A stretch of DNA of 64,000 nucleotides. Source: JBFKPQ01 sp041628225. Lineage in GTDB: Bacteria > Actinomycetota > Acidimicrobiia > Spongiisociales > JAENVV01. Position 1 is the stretch's first letter, and each line of letters opens with the position of its first letter. The translations under genes were made by a program, and so were the position numbers. This document shows, piece by piece, positions 17,001 through 23,613 of the stretch. Location: NCBI GenBank assembly GCA_041628225.1, contig JBFKPQ010000002.1, positions 1 through 64,000 of the forward strand, written 5' to 3'. A model generated the notes under the pieces. The model was not told the DNA's origin. It did no database searches and worked only from the letters and a program-made list of their open reading frames with translations.

Positions 17001-17668
17001 GGGCCGGCGAGCTGAACGACAACCTCGTGGAGGTGTTCGATCCTGTCGTCGGCGCCGGCGTGTCGGCGATACCGACCTCGCAGAACATCATCGGCGACGT
17101 CGTCGTCAAGTCGCTCCAGGCGTCGCAGGTCAGCTCGTTGTGGATCACCCTGATCGCCGCCACGTTGCTGCTGATCCTGAACTTCTGGATCGAATCGCGG
17201 CGCCCGCTGCTCGGCGTCATCACCATGTTGCCGGTTGCGCTCGTCGTGCTCGCCACCTTCGGGACGATGGCGGTCACCGGCATCCCGTTCGGGCCGGTTA
17301 CGGCCACGATCTCGGCGCTGGCGATCGGCATCGGCGTGCCGTACACGATCCACATCACGCACCGCTTCCAGGAAGACCGGATCCGTCACGACTCGACGGA
17401 GGCGGCCATTCGGTCGACGACCCTGCACACCGGGGGTGCCCTGGCGGGTTCGGCCCTCACGACGATGGCCGGATTCGGCTCGCTGGTGACGTCGGCCCTG
17501 ACGCCGTTCCAGCAGTTCGGCGCCGTGACCTTCTACGCCATCTTCTACGCCCTGGCGTTTTCGATCTTGCTGCTGCCGTCGATGCTCGTCCTGTGGGACC
17601 GCTGGCACCGGTCACGAGGCGAGGCGACGATCGACGAGAGCCGCCTGCACGAAGCGCTCGAGATCTGA
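14096..17668 (+). CDS. MMPL/RND-family exporter with repeat-rich external domain
   Basis: A 1190-residue inner-membrane RND protein of the MMPL/sterol-sensing type, which exports lipids or hydrophobic compounds by ion antiport. One membrane helix (about 17-33) precedes an unusually long external region of about 490 residues. That region holds two different tandem triplicates: about 60-63-residue units starting near residues 70, 133 and 193, and 82-83-residue units starting near 273, 356 and 438. From about residue 520 a six-helix block carries LLIGLGVDYGIHMTTRYQEE; the second block near the C-terminus has AIGIGVPYTIHITHRFQEDR. The start is GTG; a TAGCAT at 14042-14047 is a possible -10. A strong terminator follows. 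Confidence 0.85.
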   Translation: MKALVSLLSRSVQRFPWVTVVLVLLVSFGIMSFNREIEQAEANEGFAPEAEALAASERIPDLFGDESSGSVLQIIVSADGGDVVTADGAAAVRQITETLLASELADDLQAGNGQPPIASFLAPLEGAPGQGPTLQLVVSSADGDVVTPDGLAAVRSIQQALFSSPVAEKLDTASGQPPVSSFLAPLESAQGPSLQLVVKGSDVFTAEGLQLTVAAEQAVFSTPLAAKFVQDGPPVTSYLLPVESAIAQGAPADLPTPGVKQTYLEVAPELPPEVVPVLGFLASNDADLSVPQASAGLISFSLTEPASAEEVEAVRAALAAIEAPEGVSVSVLTPEPATAGELKELYRERLAFVPAEVVPFLDFLLSNDRDPAGPSASKGLITATLTEPLTAADEAGLLSALSSAPLPSGYAVSFLPSDPTDTELKAAYLDRLAFVPAEQAGLVENLLSADRDLAVPSATHGLMIVFLESPDFEDTDAQIDAALRQQAAVDAIAELDLPDGYSAQAFSFELIFASADDSTAEIGRMFGLAALIIVVVLLFNFWRRLPAAGTVRSVRRMLATTVVTLVVILMAIGIMQGIGVLLGPKYLGIIGDFNQIVQILPILLIGLGVDYGIHMTTRYQEELGAGADVERGTGIAIRTVGVALVLATVTTVVGFLTNLVSPVPALKDFGILAAVGIVVSFVLMLTLMPAIRLILDKVAERNGHLDAADFASEGARGGAIGALLAGFVGGAAVYAASASIEAGIKSVGYGEVFEVAQLGLFAVIGAAVGLVIIFLPRIVGPTGALAERFPVWVVIAALAIGGVGYYGFQQLETRFSFTDFVPSDNPLLGAIDLLTDEFGGGFGETTSILIEGNVATPDVHNAQVDALEALGDTPDVVLFGDAAAQDSVLSVLGSLIDPSLPTFSTDVAGAAQAAGVGSDLRVAADADVEALYGAVQAAAPNEFASVVHGAGGSYTAGLWTINTQAGDLRAGELNDNLVEVFDPVVGAGVSAIPTSQNIIGDVVVKSLQASQVSSLWITLIAATLLLILNFWIESRRPLLGVITMLPVALVVLATFGTMAVTGIPFGPVTATISALAIGIGVPYTIHITHRFQEDRIRHDSTEAAIRSTTLHTGGALAGSALTTMAGFGSLVTSALTPFQQFGAVTFYAIFYALAFSILLLPSMLVLWDRWHRSRGEATIDESRLHEALEI
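14303..14850 (+). repeat. Tandem triplicate, about 63-residue unit, inside the MMPL gene
   Basis: Three in-frame units begin at 14303, 14492 and 14672. Each opens with a LQ[IL][IV]V strand and a [DV]V[VF]TA/PDG turn, and each ends with a PP[IV]xS[FY]L[AL]P[LV]E segment. Spacing is 189 and 180 bases. The protein repeats are clear; the DNA has diverged, so the duplication is old. Confidence 0.8.
14912..15510 (+). repeat. Tandem triplicate, 82-83-residue unit, inside the MMPL gene
   Basis: Three in-frame units begin at 14912, 15161 and 15407. The shared pattern is VxxxLxxLLSNDRDLxxPxAS, then GLI and a strand ending LTEP, then a helix and an LYRERLAFVPAE-like helix. It is unrelated in sequence to the preceding shorter repeat. 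Confidence 0.85.
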
Positions 17669-17704
17669 GCGAGGGGGAGCCCGCTCGGGCTCCCCCTTTC
17701 GCTC
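17667..17704 (+). terminator. Rho-independent-type terminator after the MMPL gene
   Basis: A perfect 10-bp stem (GGGGGAGCCC at 17673-17682 with its complement at 17687-17696) has a 4-base loop and is followed by TTTC. An outer GAGCGA/TCGCTC pair extends it. The symmetry means it can also serve the convergent small secreted gene ending at 17703. Confidence 0.75.
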
Positions 17705-17924
17705 ACTTACAAACCGAGAACCCTCGGTGGGTGCCCGGCTTGTGTCCCTGACCAAGGAGTCCATCGTGCGCCAGCGGCACGATGTGGTGCTTGGCGTATT
17801 CGTGGCCGGACGGCATACCGTCCATGTTGGTGTCGTTGCACGGCGGGGCCGTGTGGGCGAAGGCCGGTATGGCCGCCACCATCATGAGCGCTACGAGCGC
17901 CAGGGTCGTCACGAATCGTCGCAT
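17703..17924 (-). CDS. Small secreted protein with one EF-hand-like loop
   Basis: A 73-residue secreted protein of unknown family. A signal peptide (RRFVTTLALVALMMVAAIPA, cut near AFA-HT) is followed by a mature part of about 50 residues. It contains a 12-residue loop DTNMDGMPSGHE that satisfies the Asp-x-Asn-x-Asp-Gly...Glu spacing of a calcium EF-hand/dockerin loop, and it is rich in His. Two mature-chain cysteines, one just before the loop and one at the third-last residue, could form a disulfide. The ATG at 17924 has an excellent GGAGGAGAGGA ribosome site. It lies 109 bases downstream of the TetR gene on the same strand, so it may be read from the paa operon. Confidence 0.7.
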   Translation of the reverse strand: MRRFVTTLALVALMMVAAIPAFAHTAPPCNDTNMDGMPSGHEYAKHHIVPLAHDGLLGQGHKPGTHRGFSVCK

Positions 17925-18033
17925 TCCTCTCCTCCTCGTGTTGAGGCGACGCACCGCAGTACGGATGCCTGCCGCGATCGGTTCGTGGTCGAACGACGGC
18001 GGGGCCGGCGTCGGCGCCTCTGCGTCGGCGGGG

Positions 18034-18603
18034 TCAGCGGAGCCCGTCGAGGATGAACCGCTGGATCTGTTCGGCGAGCCCGGCCCGGTCGATCCGGCCG
18101 CCCGGGTCGTACCAGCGTTCGACGGCGTTGAGGACCGAGAGAACGAAGATGGCAGCCATGTGCGGGTCGAGATCCGAGCGAAACGAGCCGTCGGCGACGC
18201 CGGCCCTCACGACCTTCCGGAACTCCTGCTCGTAGCGGTCTCGCTGCTCGAGGACGTGCTGTCGCTGGGTGTCGGGAAGCGAGCGGGCTTCGTGGAGGAA
18301 GGTCCGTGCCTCGTCGCGGTGATCGAGTACCACCCCGAGGTGTCCGACGACCAACAGCTCCAGGCGGTCGGCGGCGGAGGCGACGTCGGATACCTGCGCC
18401 CGTTCCGCGACCGCGCCGAACAGCTCGCCCCCTCGGCGGACCACCTCGACGAGGAGTTCCTCCTTGCTGCCGATGTGGGCGTAGAGCGAACCGCGCAACA
18501 GCCCCAACTCGTCTCCGAGGTCGCGCATGGAGGTTCCGTGGTAGCCGCGCTTGGCGAACAGTCGGCCGGCCGCGATGACGACGTCGTCGCGGGAGGTGGT
18601 CAT
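18034..18603 (-). CDS. TetR-family repressor, probable regulator of the paa operon
   Basis: A 189-residue TetR-family regulator. The N-terminal helix-turn-helix reads GRLFAKRGYHGTSMRDLGDE then LLRGSLYAHIGSKEELL; the C-terminal ligand domain is typical of acyl-CoA-responsive members (ends LNAVERWYDPGGRIDRAGLA). Its start codon overlaps the stop of paaE by 4 nt, so it is part of the phenylacetate operon and would be autoregulated. The palindrome CAAACGATCGTTTG before paaA is the obvious binding site. A PaaR role, with phenylacetyl-CoA as inducer, is inferred from this context. Confidence 0.8.
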   Translation of the reverse strand: MTTSRDDVVIAAGRLFAKRGYHGTSMRDLGDELGLLRGSLYAHIGSKEELLVEVVRRGGELFGAVAERAQVSDVASAADRLELLVVGHLGVVLDHRDEARTFLHEARSLPDTQRQHVLEQRDRYEQEFRKVVRAGVADGSFRSDLDPHMAAIFVLSVLNAVERWYDPGGRIDRAGLAEQIQRFILDGLR

Positions 18604-19652
18604 ACGTCGAAGTCCAAGGTCACGCGGTCCGACCGCGGGTGGGCCTGGCAGGTGAGGATGAGACCTGCGTCGACCTCCTCGGGAACCAGCGCCCAGTTCT
18701 TGTCCATCGTGACCTCACCGTCGATGAGCTGTGCCTTGCAGGTTGCGCACGCGCCGCCCTTGCACGAGAACGGAAGCTCGCGCCGCACCTGCAAGGCGTG
18801 ATCGAGGATGGACGGGCCGGCCGGATCGACCTGCACGACCGAGCCACGGCCTTCGAGAGTGAACGTCACGGTCGCCATGCCGGCGGTGTCGTCGTCCGCG
18901 GCGGGCAGACCAACGTCTGTGGGCGGGCCGGCAAAGAACAACTCGTCGTGGATGACTGCAGGGTCGATGCCGCGATCTTCGAGGGTGCTCCGGGCCGATG
19001 CGACGAGGCCGAACGGGCCGCACAGGTACCAGTGGTCGACCGACTCCTGATCGACGAGGGTCTCGAAGAGCCGGTCGAGCTTGGCGCCGTCGATGCGACC
19101 GGAGAACAGGTCCACGGCGACGTGCTCGCCCGACAGCACATGCATGAGATGGAACCGATCGGTGTAGCGGTCCTTCAACGCCTCCAGCTCTTCGAGGAAC
19201 ATGATCGAAGCTGCGGTGCGGTTACCCAGGATGAGCGTGGCTTTGCCGTGTTCGGTCGTCGAGAGGTGTGTCGAGACGAGCGACAGGATCGGTGTGATGC
19301 CCGAGCCCGCCGCGATCGCCGCGATGTGGTGGCTGGCCTCCAGAGTGAACTCGCCGACCGGTTCCATCACGTCGAGGGCCATGCCGGCGCGCAGCTCCTT
19401 CGTCGCCCAGGTGGAGAAGATGCCACCATCCAGCCGCTTGATCCCGATACGCAGTTCGCCGGTGGTGGCGTTCGCGCAGATGGAGTAGGAGCGACGCACG
19501 TCCTGGCCGCCGATGTCGGCTCGGACGGTGACGTGCTGTCCGGCCTCGTAGGTGAAGGTGGTGCGCAGCTCGTCGGGAACGGCCAGCGTCACGGCCACGG
19601 CTTCGTCGGTCAGCGGTTCGACGGTCTCCACACCGAGTCGGTGGAACCGCAT
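18600..19652 (-). CDS. paaE: Phenylacetyl-CoA epoxidase reductase subunit PaaE
   Basis: A 350-residue ferredoxin-NADP-reductase-type protein that feeds electrons from NAD(P)H through FAD and a plant-type 2Fe-2S cluster to the diiron epoxidase. The FAD motif RRSYSICANA, the NAD(P) region AAGSGITPILSLVSTHL and the cluster ligands in CKGGACATCKAQL with the last cysteine in LTCQAHP are all present in the PaaE order (flavin domain first, ferredoxin last). It shares a TGATG junction with paaD and an ATGA junction with the TetR gene. Confidence 0.93.
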   Translation of the reverse strand: MRFHRLGVETVEPLTDEAVAVTLAVPDELRTTFTYEAGQHVTVRADIGGQDVRRSYSICANATTGELRIGIKRLDGGIFSTWATKELRAGMALDVMEPVGEFTLEASHHIAAIAAGSGITPILSLVSTHLSTTEHGKATLILGNRTAASIMFLEELEALKDRYTDRFHLMHVLSGEHVAVDLFSGRIDGAKLDRLFETLVDQESVDHWYLCGPFGLVASARSTLEDRGIDPAVIHDELFFAGPPTDVGLPAADDDTAGMATVTFTLEGRGSVVQVDPAGPSILDHALQVRRELPFSCKGGACATCKAQLIDGEVTMDKNWALVPEEVDAGLILTCQAHPRSDRVTLDFDV

Positions 19653-20098
19653 CAGATGTCCTTGAAGTGGTCGAAGGGTTCACCGCACGACGAGCACACA
19701 TACAGCGCTTTGCAGGCCGTGGATCCGAATTCGCTCACGAGGCGCGGTTCGGCGGTCCGACAGCGCGGGCACGTCACCTCGCCGCCCGGCGGAGCGATCC
19801 CGTACGCGTCGAGTTTGGCCCTGCCCTCGTCGGACATCCACGCGGTGGTCCAGGCGGGGGAGAGGACGGTGCGCACTTCATGTGGGCCGTCCCACAGACG
19901 GTCGACGACCGCCGACACGTCTGCCCGAATGACATCCATCGCCGGACAACCCGAGTAGGTCGGGGTGATCGTGACGATGAGCGTTTCGGAATCGACCGTC
20001 ACGTCGCGCAGGATGCCGAGATCGGCGATCGTGAGCACCGGGATCTCCGGGTCGGTGACCGCGTCGAGTGCCGACCGAACGTCCTCGGCGGTCACCAT
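19652..20098 (-). CDS. paaD: Phenylacetyl-CoA epoxidase maturation subunit PaaD
   Basis: A 148-residue PaaD. The first 100 residues are a DUF59/MIP18 domain with ALDAVTDPEIPVLTIADLG and the cysteine motif YSGCPAMDVI, as in iron-sulfur assembly factors. The C-terminal third is a zinc ribbon with two CxxC pairs (CPRC and CSSC). It is thought to help insert the cluster of PaaE. Start at 20098 is chosen by family length; it overlaps the end of paaC by 7 nt. Confidence 0.92.
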   Translation of the reverse strand: MVTAEDVRSALDAVTDPEIPVLTIADLGILRDVTVDSETLIVTITPTYSGCPAMDVIRADVSAVVDRLWDGPHEVRTVLSPAWTTAWMSDEGRAKLDAYGIAPPGGEVTCPRCRTAEPRLVSEFGSTACKALYVCSSCGEPFDHFKDI

Positions 20099-20853
20099 GT
20101 CAGGCCCGGGTGAGAGCGCGGCACGATCTGGAGTTCGGCGAGGAGGAAGCCGAGATGCTCGCTGTGGCGGCCCGCCCGACCGCCCGTCCGCTGGAACGGG
20201 TCGTCCGGAACCGTGAGCGTCGCCTCGTGCAGCACGTTGTGCACCGTGCTCGTCCACCGTGGCGCGAGTGCGCCAGGGTCGATGCCGATGCCATCGGCCG
20301 CCAACCGTCGGTCGAGGTCGTCACCCGTCGTCAGCTCTGCGGTGAAGCGCCACAGGGAGTCGACGGCGAACTGCATGCGGGTGTGAGATTCCTGCGTACC
20401 ATCGCCGAGACGCCGGACCCACGTCGAGGAATGCCGGAGATGGTAGGCGGTCTCCTTGGCGGCCTTGGCGGCGATCCCGGCGAGATCCGGGTCGGACGAC
20501 GACGCCAGGTCCTGCCAGAACGGGAGTTGGTAGGCGTCGAAGAACAACTGGCGGGCCATCGTGAAGGCGAAGTCGCCATTGGGCTGTTCCACGAGCAAGA
20601 CGTTCGAGAACTCGCGCTCTGACCGGAAGAAGGCGAAGTCGTCCTCGACCCTGCCCATCCCCTCGCGAACGCCCGCCAGCGAGTAGAGGTGGCGAGCCTG
20701 ACCCAGGAGGTCGAGGGCGATGTTGGTGAGCGCGATGTCCTCCTCGAGTTCATGCGCGCGCGACGACCACTCGCCGAGGCGTTGGGCGAGGACCAGGCAA
20801 TCGTCGGCGTGGCGCAAGACATAGGCCGTGACATCGGTGGTGTTCGTCGTCAC
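20092..20853 (-). CDS. paaC: Phenylacetyl-CoA epoxidase structural subunit PaaC
   Basis: A 253-residue ferritin-like helical protein, the non-catalytic partner of PaaA in the phenylacetyl-CoA 1,2-epoxidase. Characteristic stretches are ADDCLVLAQRLGEWSSRAHE, IALTNIALDLLGQARHLYSL and YHLRHSSTWVRRLGDGTQES. It overlaps paaB by 4 nt (ATGA) and paaD by 7 nt, consistent with stoichiometric expression of the complex. Confidence 0.93.
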   Translation of the reverse strand: MTTNTTDVTAYVLRHADDCLVLAQRLGEWSSRAHELEEDIALTNIALDLLGQARHLYSLAGVREGMGRVEDDFAFFRSEREFSNVLLVEQPNGDFAFTMARQLFFDAYQLPFWQDLASSSDPDLAGIAAKAAKETAYHLRHSSTWVRRLGDGTQESHTRMQFAVDSLWRFTAELTTGDDLDRRLAADGIGIDPGALAPRWTSTVHNVLHEATLTVPDDPFQRTGGRAGRHSEHLGFLLAELQIVPRSHPGLTW

Positions 20854-21188
20854 ATGTGCCCTACGTCATCGGGGATCTCGTAGAAGGTGGGATGGCGGTA
20901 CGGCTTGTCGGCGAACGGTTCGAACAGCTCGCCGGCCGCGTCGGGGTCAGAAGCCGTGATGGCGGTGCTCGGGACCACCCACAGCGAAACGCCTTCCACG
21001 CGCCGGGTGTATACGTCTCGGGCGGCCTGCAGGGCCGTCTCGGCGTCTGAGGCGTGGAGGCTGCCCGCGTGGACGTGCGAGAGGCCGCGGCGCCGACGAA
21101 CGAATACCTCCCACAGCGGTGGACCCGCTCGTCGATCGCCGATCGAGGGCGGCTGGTCGTCCGGCTGGGAAGGTACTTCGTATGGCAT
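20850..21188 (-). CDS. paaB: Phenylacetyl-CoA epoxidase subunit PaaB
   Basis: A 112-residue PaaB, the small subunit that bridges PaaA-PaaC units in the epoxidase. The core WEVFVRRRRGLSHVHAGSLH followed by DAETALQAARDVYTRR is diagnostic. The start at 21188 (MPYEVPS) is 8 nt after the paaA stop; a longer in-frame start would run back into paaA. Confidence 0.92.
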   Translation of the reverse strand: MPYEVPSQPDDQPPSIGDRRAGPPLWEVFVRRRRGLSHVHAGSLHASDAETALQAARDVYTRRVEGVSLWVVPSTAITASDPDAAGELFEPFADKPYRHPTFYEIPDDVGHM

Positions 21189-21196
21189 GGCGCTCC

Positions 21197-22114
21197 TCAG
21201 GCCGTCCGGCGGTTGGCGTGCTTGGCGGCGTACGAGGCGGCTGCCTCGCGCACCCACGCGCCCTCGTTCCACGCGTCGACCTTTTGCGCAAGCCGCTCGC
21301 GGTTCATGGGGCCGTCACCTGAAACAACCCGCCAGAATTCGTCCCAGTCGATGGCACCGAAGTCGTATCGGCCCGCGCGTTCATTCCAGACGAGGTCCGG
21401 GTCGGGGATGGTGAGGCCGAGGTATTCGGCTTGCGGCACGGTGGTGTCGACGAATTGCTGGCGCAGGTCGTCGTTCGAGACCCGCTTGATCTTCCACGCC
21501 ATCGACTGGAGCGAGTGCGTCGAGTCGGCGTCGTGTGGACCGAACATCATGAGTGACGGCCACCACCACCGGTCGAGTGCATCCTGGGCCATCGCCTTCT
21601 GATCGTCGGAGCCGCGGCAGAGGGTGAGCATGATCTCGTAGCCCTGACGCTGATGGAACGATTCCTCCTTGCAGATCCGCACCATCGCACGTGCGTAGGG
21701 CCCGTAGCTGCACCGTGCGAGCATCAGCTGGTTGGTGATGGCGGCTCCGTCGACCAGCCAGCCGATGGCGCCGATGTCGGCCCAGGTCAGCGTCGGGTAG
21801 TTGAAGATCGACGAGTACTTGTGGCGGCCCACGTGCAGGAGGTGCAGCAACTCGTCGCGGGAGACACCGAGCGTTTCGGCCGCCGAGTAGAGGTAGAGGC
21901 CGTGGCCGGCCTCGTCCTGGACCTTGGCCATGAGGATGGCTTTTCGCTTGAGGCTGGGGGCGCGGGTGATCCAGTTGCCCTCCGGTTGCATGCCGATGAT
22001 CTCCGAGTGGGCGTGTTGGGCGATCTGTCGGATGAGCGTTTGCCGGTAGCCGTCGGGCATGTCGTCTTTCGGCTCGATCTTCTCGTCGGCGTCGATGAGG
22101 GCCTGGAAGTCCAT
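21197..22114 (-). CDS. paaA: Phenylacetyl-CoA epoxidase catalytic subunit PaaA
   Basis: A 305-residue diiron oxygenase that epoxidises the ring of phenylacetyl-CoA, the first ring-attacking step of aerobic hybrid phenylacetate degradation. The iron-binding carboxylate/histidine motifs appear in [20 protein letters not shown] and [14 protein letters not shown]. It is the first gene of paaABCDE-tetR. The promoter seems leaderless: TATCGT ends 7 nt before the ATG, with a palindromic operator in the spacer. Ring-opening and beta-oxidation paa genes are not in this window. Confidence 0.95.
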   Translation of the reverse strand: MDFQALIDADEKIEPKDDMPDGYRQTLIRQIAQHAHSEIIGMQPEGNWITRAPSLKRKAILMAKVQDEAGHGLYLYSAAETLGVSRDELLHLLHVGRHKYSSIFNYPTLTWADIGAIGWLVDGAAITNQLMLARCSYGPYARAMVRICKEESFHQRQGYEIMLTLCRGSDDQKAMAQDALDRWWWPSLMMFGPHDADSTHSLQSMAWKIKRVSNDDLRQQFVDTTVPQAEYLGLTIPDPDLVWNERAGRYDFGAIDWDEFWRVVSGDGPMNRERLAQKVDAWNEGAWVREAAASYAAKHANRRTA

Positions 22115-22121
22115 GTGCCGG

Positions 22122-22127
22122 ACGATA
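22122..22127 (-). promoter_or_regulatory. Leaderless -10 element of the paa operon
   Basis: TATCGT on the minus strand fits TANNNT and ends 7 nt before the paaA ATG. The 17 bases upstream of it contain the palindromic operator. Confidence 0.55.
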
Positions 22128-22128
22128 C

Positions 22129-22142
22129 CAAACGATCGTTTG
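22129..22142. promoter_or_regulatory. Palindromic TetR/PaaR-type operator
   Basis: CAAACGATCGTTTG is a perfect 14-bp palindrome. It matches the CNAACGNNCGTTNG consensus I recall for Thermus PaaR sites. It sits between the -10 element and the expected -35 position of paaA, so bound repressor would block RNA polymerase directly. Confidence 0.7.
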
Positions 22143-22162
22143 TTTCGAGCGGAGCGGCGCGA

Positions 22163-22200
22163 AGAAGGCCCCGCTAGCGTTTCCGCTCTCAGGGCCTTCT
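22163..22200. repeat. Inverted repeat in the paaA / DUF3237 divergent gap
   Basis: Perfect 9-bp arms AGAAGGCCC (22163-22171) and GGGCCTTCT (22192-22200) enclose a 20-base loop. It could be a protein site or a weak hairpin in the leader of the rightward transcript. Confidence 0.4.
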
Positions 22201-22271
22201 ACGTGGCTCGATCCGTGACGGACCGAACCGAGGCGATCTACGTGTTCCGGCCCGAGGGCCTACGTGTTCCG
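22199..22271 (+). repeat. CTACGTG repeats flanking a GGCCC/GGGCC palindrome
   Basis: CTACGTG occurs at 22199, 22238 and 22260. The last two copies extend to an identical 12-mer CTACGTGTTCCG at 22238-22249 and 22260-22271, 22 bp apart (two helical turns), with GGCCCGAGGGCC between them. This could be an activator-binding array for the downstream DUF3237-GDPD-MOSC genes. Confidence 0.4.
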
Positions 22272-22373
22272 ATCGCGCAAAGGGCAATCTATCGCATGGG
22301 CGCCGGTCTGTCCATGGCGGAGTGTCACGGCGGCGCGGCTAGGTTCGAACCGACACCGAAAGGACGATCCCAG

Positions 22374-22784
22374 ATGGCCACACTCGAGGAGTTCTGCACG
22401 ATTCGGGCGTCGCTCGACATGAACGTCATCGGCAACACGCCGCGCGGCATGCGGATCGATTTTCCGTTCGCGGGTGTCGCCACCTCCTCGCATTGGGAAG
22501 GCGAACGTCCGGTGAGTGGAGTGGACTACGTGACGGTGCGCGCCGACGGCAACATGCAACTCGACATCCACGGGGTCATCGGTGAGGGACGCGCCAAGGT
22601 GGCATACACGGCGACCGGCGTGAGCCTGGCCAGCGAAGAACGAGGGGTCGCCTACCCGCAAGAGCTCCTCGTGTTCGAGACCGCCGACGCGGACCTGGCG
22701 TTTCTCAATGACGCCGTCGCGGTGGCCCTCGGCAAAGGCGAGGGCAACGCCATCGAGCTGACCGTGTGGCTGGTCCGCGGCTGA
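22374..22784 (+). CDS. DUF3237-family protein
   Basis: A 136-residue protein of the DUF3237 beta-barrel family. The text ASLDMNVIGNTPRGMRIDFP and the ending AVALGKGEGNAIELTVWLVR fit the family. Function is not established; relatives lie beside aromatic and lipid catabolic genes. The start ATG has only a weak AGGA upstream; the frame is open further upstream but that part is not protein-like. It is divergent from paaA across a repeat-rich 260-base gap and may share regulation with it. Confidence 0.65.
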   Translation: MATLEEFCTIRASLDMNVIGNTPRGMRIDFPFAGVATSSHWEGERPVSGVDYVTVRADGNMQLDIHGVIGEGRAKVAYTATGVSLASEERGVAYPQELLVFETADADLAFLNDAVAVALGKGEGNAIELTVWLVRG

Positions 22785-22788
22785 CGGA

Positions 22789-22794
22789 TACACT
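22789..22794 (+). promoter_or_regulatory. Leaderless -10 element
   Basis: TACACT ends 6 nt before the GTG start of the phosphodiesterase gene at 22801. Confidence 0.45.
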
Positions 22795-22800
22795 GCCGGC

Positions 22801-23613
22801 GTGTTGCGTCCGGTTCTGCAAGGTGAGCATCCCATCGCCATGGCCCATCGAGGGTCGATGAGCCTGTGGCCGGAGAACACGATGGTGGCCTTTCAGGGTG
22901 CCGTCGACCTCGGCTACCGGTACCTCGAAACCGATCTGCATGCCACCGCCGACGGTGTTCTCGTGTGCGTCCACGACGACACGCTCGACCGGACCACCGA
23001 GGCGACCGGTCCCGTCACCCAGCGTCATTTGGCGGACCTGCAGAGCTTCGACGCCGCCTACCGCTTCGATCCGGTCCGGCACTTCCCGCACCGCTGCGGA
23101 GGTGTGACCATCCCGACCTTCGAGGAGCTCGTCACGACGTTTCCGGACGTCCGGATCACGGTCGACCTGAAGCAATCCGGCATCGAACCGTTGCTGGCGG
23201 ATGCCGTCGCTCGCTGGGACCTGTGGGACCGGCTGATCGTCGGATCGTTTCGTGACGGACGCATTGCCCGCTTTCGGCGGCTCACCAAGGGCAGGGTTGC
23301 AACGTCGGGAGGACCGGCCGCCATCCTGCGTTTCCTGGCAGCGGTCCGGATGGGTCGGCGACCTCGGCTCGTGGCCGACGCGCTCCAGGTGCCAGTCTCC
23401 AGCAACGGCCTCAGAGTGGTCGACAATCGCACGGTTCGGGCAGCCCATGCCATCGGCAAACACGTGCACGTGTGGACGGTGAATGAGCGCGACGAGATGG
23501 AACGCCTCATGGAACTGGGGGTAGACGGTCTGATCACCGATCGACCCGACGTCTTGAAGCACCTGATGGTCGAACGCGGCCGAGGCGGTCCGTGGAACGA
23601 GGTTCGGACATGA
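22801..23613 (+). CDS. Glycerophosphodiester phosphodiesterase
   Basis: A 270-residue GDPD-family TIM barrel that hydrolyses glycerophosphodiesters to glycerol 3-phosphate and an alcohol. The active-site text AMAHRGSMSLWPENTMVAF, the metal-binding ETDLHATADGVLV and the catalytic HDDTLDRTT are intact. No signal peptide is seen, so it is cytoplasmic. Near the C-terminus VNERDEMERLMELGVDGLIT is typical of the family. It starts with GTG and its stop overlaps the next ATG (ATGA). Confidence 0.9.
   Translation: MLRPVLQGEHPIAMAHRGSMSLWPENTMVAFQGAVDLGYRYLETDLHATADGVLVCVHDDTLDRTTEATGPVTQRHLADLQSFDAAYRFDPVRHFPHRCGGVTIPTFEELVTTFPDVRITVDLKQSGIEPLLADAVARWDLWDRLIVGSFRDGRIARFRRLTKGRVATSGGPAAILRFLAAVRMGRRPRLVADALQVPVSSNGLRVVDNRTVRAAHAIGKHVHVWTVNERDEMERLMELGVDGLITDRPDVLKHLMVERGRGGPWNEVRT

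Noticed and set aside
15584..17608. A 674-residue leftward reading frame over the MMPL gene
   Set aside because: Its product is Arg/Asp/His-rich without domains and is antisense to the exporter.
22343..22352. GGTTCGAACC resembling a tRNA T-loop
   Set aside because: The flanking bases do not form a T-stem or an acceptor stem on either strand; it is only a palindrome.
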